DNA of 64,000 nt from Lytechinus pictus (Eukaryota > Echinodermata > Echinoidea > Temnopleuroida > Toxopneustidae): positions 12,225,001-12,289,000 of the forward strand of contig NW_026974140.1 in assembly GCF_037042905.1 (NCBI RefSeq). The letters are read 5' to 3'. Positions 61,267 to 64,000 of this stretch are shown in pieces. Every line of letters begins with the position of its first letter. Position 1 is the stretch's first letter. The notes under the pieces were generated by a model, which worked only from the letters and a program-made list of their open reading frames with translations, was not told the origin of the DNA and did not search any database. The translations under genes were made by a program, and so were the position numbers.

Positions 61267-61810
61267 CCCGGGGGGGGGGGGCCACTTACATTGACGAGTG
61301 GATACCATGCGCGACCAAAAAAACACGTAAAAAGGATGTCCTTTTCACGATAGGGCACGTTACGTACGTAACGTGATAAGGGTGTCAAAAACACAAAAAT
61401 AATGAAAAAAGGGTGTCTATTTCGCTAGGAAAATTACGTGTTTAGGGTCGAATTTGCGGGAATGATAAAACAAAATTAAAATGTTTTATAAAGGATGTCC
61501 ATTTTGCCCCAACACTTCGTGTTTAGAGTCCGATTTGCGCGAGGTGTAGAAGGTGGGGTCGTACTAAACCAAATAAGGTAAAGCCGATGACCGAAGGACC
61601 CGAAACAATAAAACATTCCTGTACTTGTTTAGGGGTTCATTTCAAGGAATATTTGCCAAGAGTATCGTTTTGTTTCCAATGCTTGTTAAGGGTAGGGTTT
61701 CACACGCCAATACTTGTTAAGGGGTGCATTTTCAGAATATGGAAATTACGTGTTTAGGGTGCTTTTCGAGACCCCATGGTCGCGCATGGTATCCACTCGT
61801 GAATGGAAGT

Positions 61811-61845
<35 letters not shown>

Positions 61846-61846
61846 G
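61267..61846. mobile_element. GC-capped fold-back element, copy 3, with 8-bp duplication
   Basis: Begins CCC plus 12 G (61267-61281) and ends with a run of 31 C plus GGG (61813-61846). ACCTGGAG flanks both sides (61259-61266 and 61847-61854). Inverted arms next to the runs: GACGAGTGGATACCATGCGC at the left, GCGCATGGTATCCACTCGTG at the right, with GGCCACTT/AAGTGGCC outside. The interior has repeated TTGTTTAGGG and ACGTGTTTAGGGT motifs. The sharp duplication makes this the type copy of the family. Confidence 0.82.
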
Positions 61847-61976
61847 ACCTGGAGATACCTAATTACAGTGTGATAGACCTCTTTGTTTCTTTATAGTGAA
61901 TGTCAAAGTATTTGAAATAATATTCTGCTGGGAAGTATAATATTTGTATCCATGTTTTTTTATTTTATTCAAACAG

Positions 61977-62069
61977 TGCTACAGGATTTGATGAATGCTA
62001 TCTGATGTATGGAGACAGTGAAGGATGTATTAATATTATTATAATCAATGGAGTAGGAGAGACACTAAG
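61977..62069 (+). CDS. Gene 2 exon 9: WD blade, last exon seen
   Basis: The acceptor is TTCAAACAG (ends 61976) and the donor AG|GTGAAT at 62069/62070. One base completes Cys, 30 codons follow, then two bases. It encodes ATGFDECYLMYGDSEGCINI and further residues. YLMYGDSEGCINII is a blade b-c-d strand pattern (GDSEG-x-I). The gene must continue: the exon ends in mid-codon at a good donor and only about two or three blades have been completed. I found no convincing next exon before 64000. Confidence 0.87.
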
Positions 62070-64000
62070 GTGAATATCTATATCATATCTACTTGCTTTG
62101 AGGGAGATACCATATATATTTCCCAAAGTAGTCTCATATAGCCCCGAGTTGTGACAAGTGCAAAATGGGTCTGTGCCAAAAATTCACAAACCAGTCAATA
62201 TTACCATTTTTACCTACAGCTGTATATTGTGTAATTCAAGCTGTCACATGGTACGCATAATACAGAATAAGGATAACAAACACATGCCATTTACGATCTC
62301 CACAAATCAATCATTTAATCATAAGTAAATTCCAAGTATCCAAATTCACCACTTACACATCGGTGATACGGTCCTTTCGTATACATAACTACTTGTCAGA
62401 TATTATGTGCGCACATTTACAAAATTCTCATAAATCAACGATACCAGTATCAGTATGGAATTCAGGGTTTAAACAAGCCCCTCAGATTAAGTTGAACACA
62501 TGAGGAGTTACTACTTGTAATTCCTCACTACCATGACTACACTCCAATTTATAAGTAATAATTCTCTTCTGAATACAATGATCTGTCATAAAATATGAGT
62601 ATAGTGGACCTGTACTGTCCACATATCTCACTTCCAATGACCATTCTCTCCCAACTCTCAATCCTCTAATACAACTATGGATGTGGATCAGAAATACCCA
62701 CAGGTTCCATGCGGAGAGTCAATAAACTCTCAAACTATTCTGTACAATCAGACTAAACTCAAACTGTAACGCTTTCACTGGCTCTGTAATACATCTTGGC
62801 CAATACAATAACGTTTGGGCAATTCACTTGTTGACAGAATTTATCAATGGTTTCGTGATCACTCTCAAAAGTGTGAAGTAGTTCACTTCTCATTAGAGTC
62901 ATTGTTCATCAGTTTAATTTGAATTGATACAGCTCACCATGATGTGATTAATGTTCACTTAGTATCCACTCTACGATGCCATGCACGTTGGTTCGAATGC
63001 CCAGTTGCTTGACCAATCTTCATTGACACTTGGAAGGAGGATACAACGATGTTTTCAAAATCCCAAGCTCTGGGTAATGTGCCATCTAAAGTACAAAACA
63101 ATTGAAGGCACAAACAAATATATACTATGTGTTCTCTTTGAAGTAAATGATAATTAAAAGTCATTTCTTTTACAGCACTCAACTAGATGAAAATAATCTG
63201 TCTGTTGAAAATCTCATTTGTTTGATAGAATTGTGATTTATCGTATCATTATTATTTTATCGGGCTTTCCACCATTTACAGTGCCCAATTAAACTTTTAG
63301 AGATACATCACCTAACAAAGTCACATTTCTTAGTAATAACGATATCACAATGATCACTCACCGATGGAAGTGTACGGGACAAACTTGGAAATTATAAGTG
63401 TAAAGAAGACCTTTCAACGAAAAGTGCCATCTTCTGGCTTTCAAATAAATATCACCAGAAAATAATCCAGCTATCTCTTGGCTAGAACTGGTAATGCGCA
63501 CCTCTGCACACCAAGACAGATTCATAGGGTGTGTCTTCTCACCACTTTCCTAATACAGCAGCAACAGCTATCTATCTACACACATAGGCTAATACAAAAG
63601 AGTCATGCATAACATGTTTAAGGTTCATTAACATTGGTTAATGCCATACAACTTTCCTTTTCATTGCTAGGCAAGAAGCATTACACACAAAACAACTAGC
63701 ACTCTATTGAACACCAGGCATCTGGATTGATCACTCAACCATCAATGGCACATTCTCCCCTCCTCTCTTTCTCTCTATCATTCTTTCTATCTCTATTTAT
63801 TTCTCTCTGTCATAAACTTTTATGCTTCAAACTGCACACCTGATTTTAGGGTGTTTTAAACGGATATATATAAAAAATTAAATTAATAATGACGAATTAC
63901 TTTTCTTGCATTTTCCAAACGTGACACAAGCTAATATATGGAACAATTTATATGCCAGTTTGCTTGTAACTTTCTGATTTCAAGGTAGTCATAAATTTGA
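62070..64000. other. Gene 2 intron after exon 9, to window end
   Basis: 1.9 kb without a convincing exon. It contains the Penelope-related fragment at 62841-62935 and a CT-rich tract near 63755-63810. Confidence 0.55.
62841..62935 (-). repeat. Diverged fragment related to the Penelope-like 3' region
   Basis: TTTCGTGATCACTCTC-AAAAGTGT resembles the 45-bp repeat at 58363. On the minus strand an intact CTGATGA box lies upstream of it (near 62914-62920), followed by GACTC...GAG and a GTGAA/TTCAC hairpin. No intact GAAA box in the expected place. Confidence 0.5.

Larger units (their letters stand above)
43857..62069 (+). other. Gene 2 locus: EF-hand/WD-repeat protein (WDR49/EFCAB8/WDY-like), 5' part
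   Basis: Nine exons (43857-44267, 48610-48663, 49068-49151, 53085-53150, 57213-57383, 57888-57947, 59791-59879, 60912-61004, 61977-62069) join in frame to give about 373 residues, and the last donor shows the gene continues past the window. Order: Arg/Gly-rich disordered N-terminus, two EF-hands, then degenerate WD-type beta blades. EF-hands ahead of a WD propeller are typical of the WDR49/EFCAB8 group and the related insect 'WD repeat on Y' proteins. Members are largely linked to sperm or ciliary tissues; a flagellar or ciliary role here is inference. The introns hold nearly all the nested transposons of this half of the window, including an antisense Penelope-like element between exons 6 and 7. 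Confidence 0.85.

Noticed and set aside
63178..63238. Possible tenth exon of gene 2 after TTTTACAG at 63176
   Set aside because: The frame fits the phase but stops after about 20 codons, has no WD pattern and no donor.

Overview
The window looks like intron-rich nuclear DNA from a marine deuterostome invertebrate, most likely an echinoderm and probably a sea urchin. The grounds are GT-AG introns of up to about 14 kb, AT-rich introns packed with short palindromic transposons, tRNA-derived SINEs, a Penelope-like retroelement, and very frequent TACATGTA motifs. The species assignment is inference. No bacterial gene, rRNA, CRISPR array or viral gene was seen.

Two real genes are present, both on the + strand. 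Gene 1 (1907-34393) is the 3' part of a Goliath/GRAIL-type transmembrane RING-H2 E3 ubiquitin ligase. Six exons encode the end of the lumenal PA domain, one transmembrane helix, a basic linker, the RING-H2 finger, and an acidic Ser/Asn-rich tail ending at a TAG stop. Its upstream exons lie outside the window. Gene 2 (43857 to beyond 62069) is the 5' part of an EF-hand plus WD-repeat protein of the WDR49/EFCAB8/WDY type. Nine exons give an Arg/Gly-rich N-terminus, two EF-hands and the first WD-type blades; the rest is downstream. All exon joins described here keep the reading frame.

Region by region: 1-1906 is upstream intron of gene 1 with a 162-bp tandem repeat; 2155-34241 holds gene 1 introns with many MITEs, two SINEs and a LINE 3' end; 34394-43856 is 3' UTR and intergenic DNA with a SINE and a tandem-repeat element; 44268-64000 holds gene 2 introns with the richest nested-transposon structure.

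The most interesting content is mobile. A 5'-truncated Penelope-like element lies antisense in a gene 2 intron (58286-59630) with a 12-bp target-site duplication, terminal inverted repeats, a GIY-YIG endonuclease reading frame, a fold-back at its truncated end, and a possible hammerhead ribozyme near its 3' end. There is also a family of fold-back elements capped by G-runs and C-runs, two of whose three copies sit inside other palindromic elements, and a three-level nested insertion at 53665-55994.
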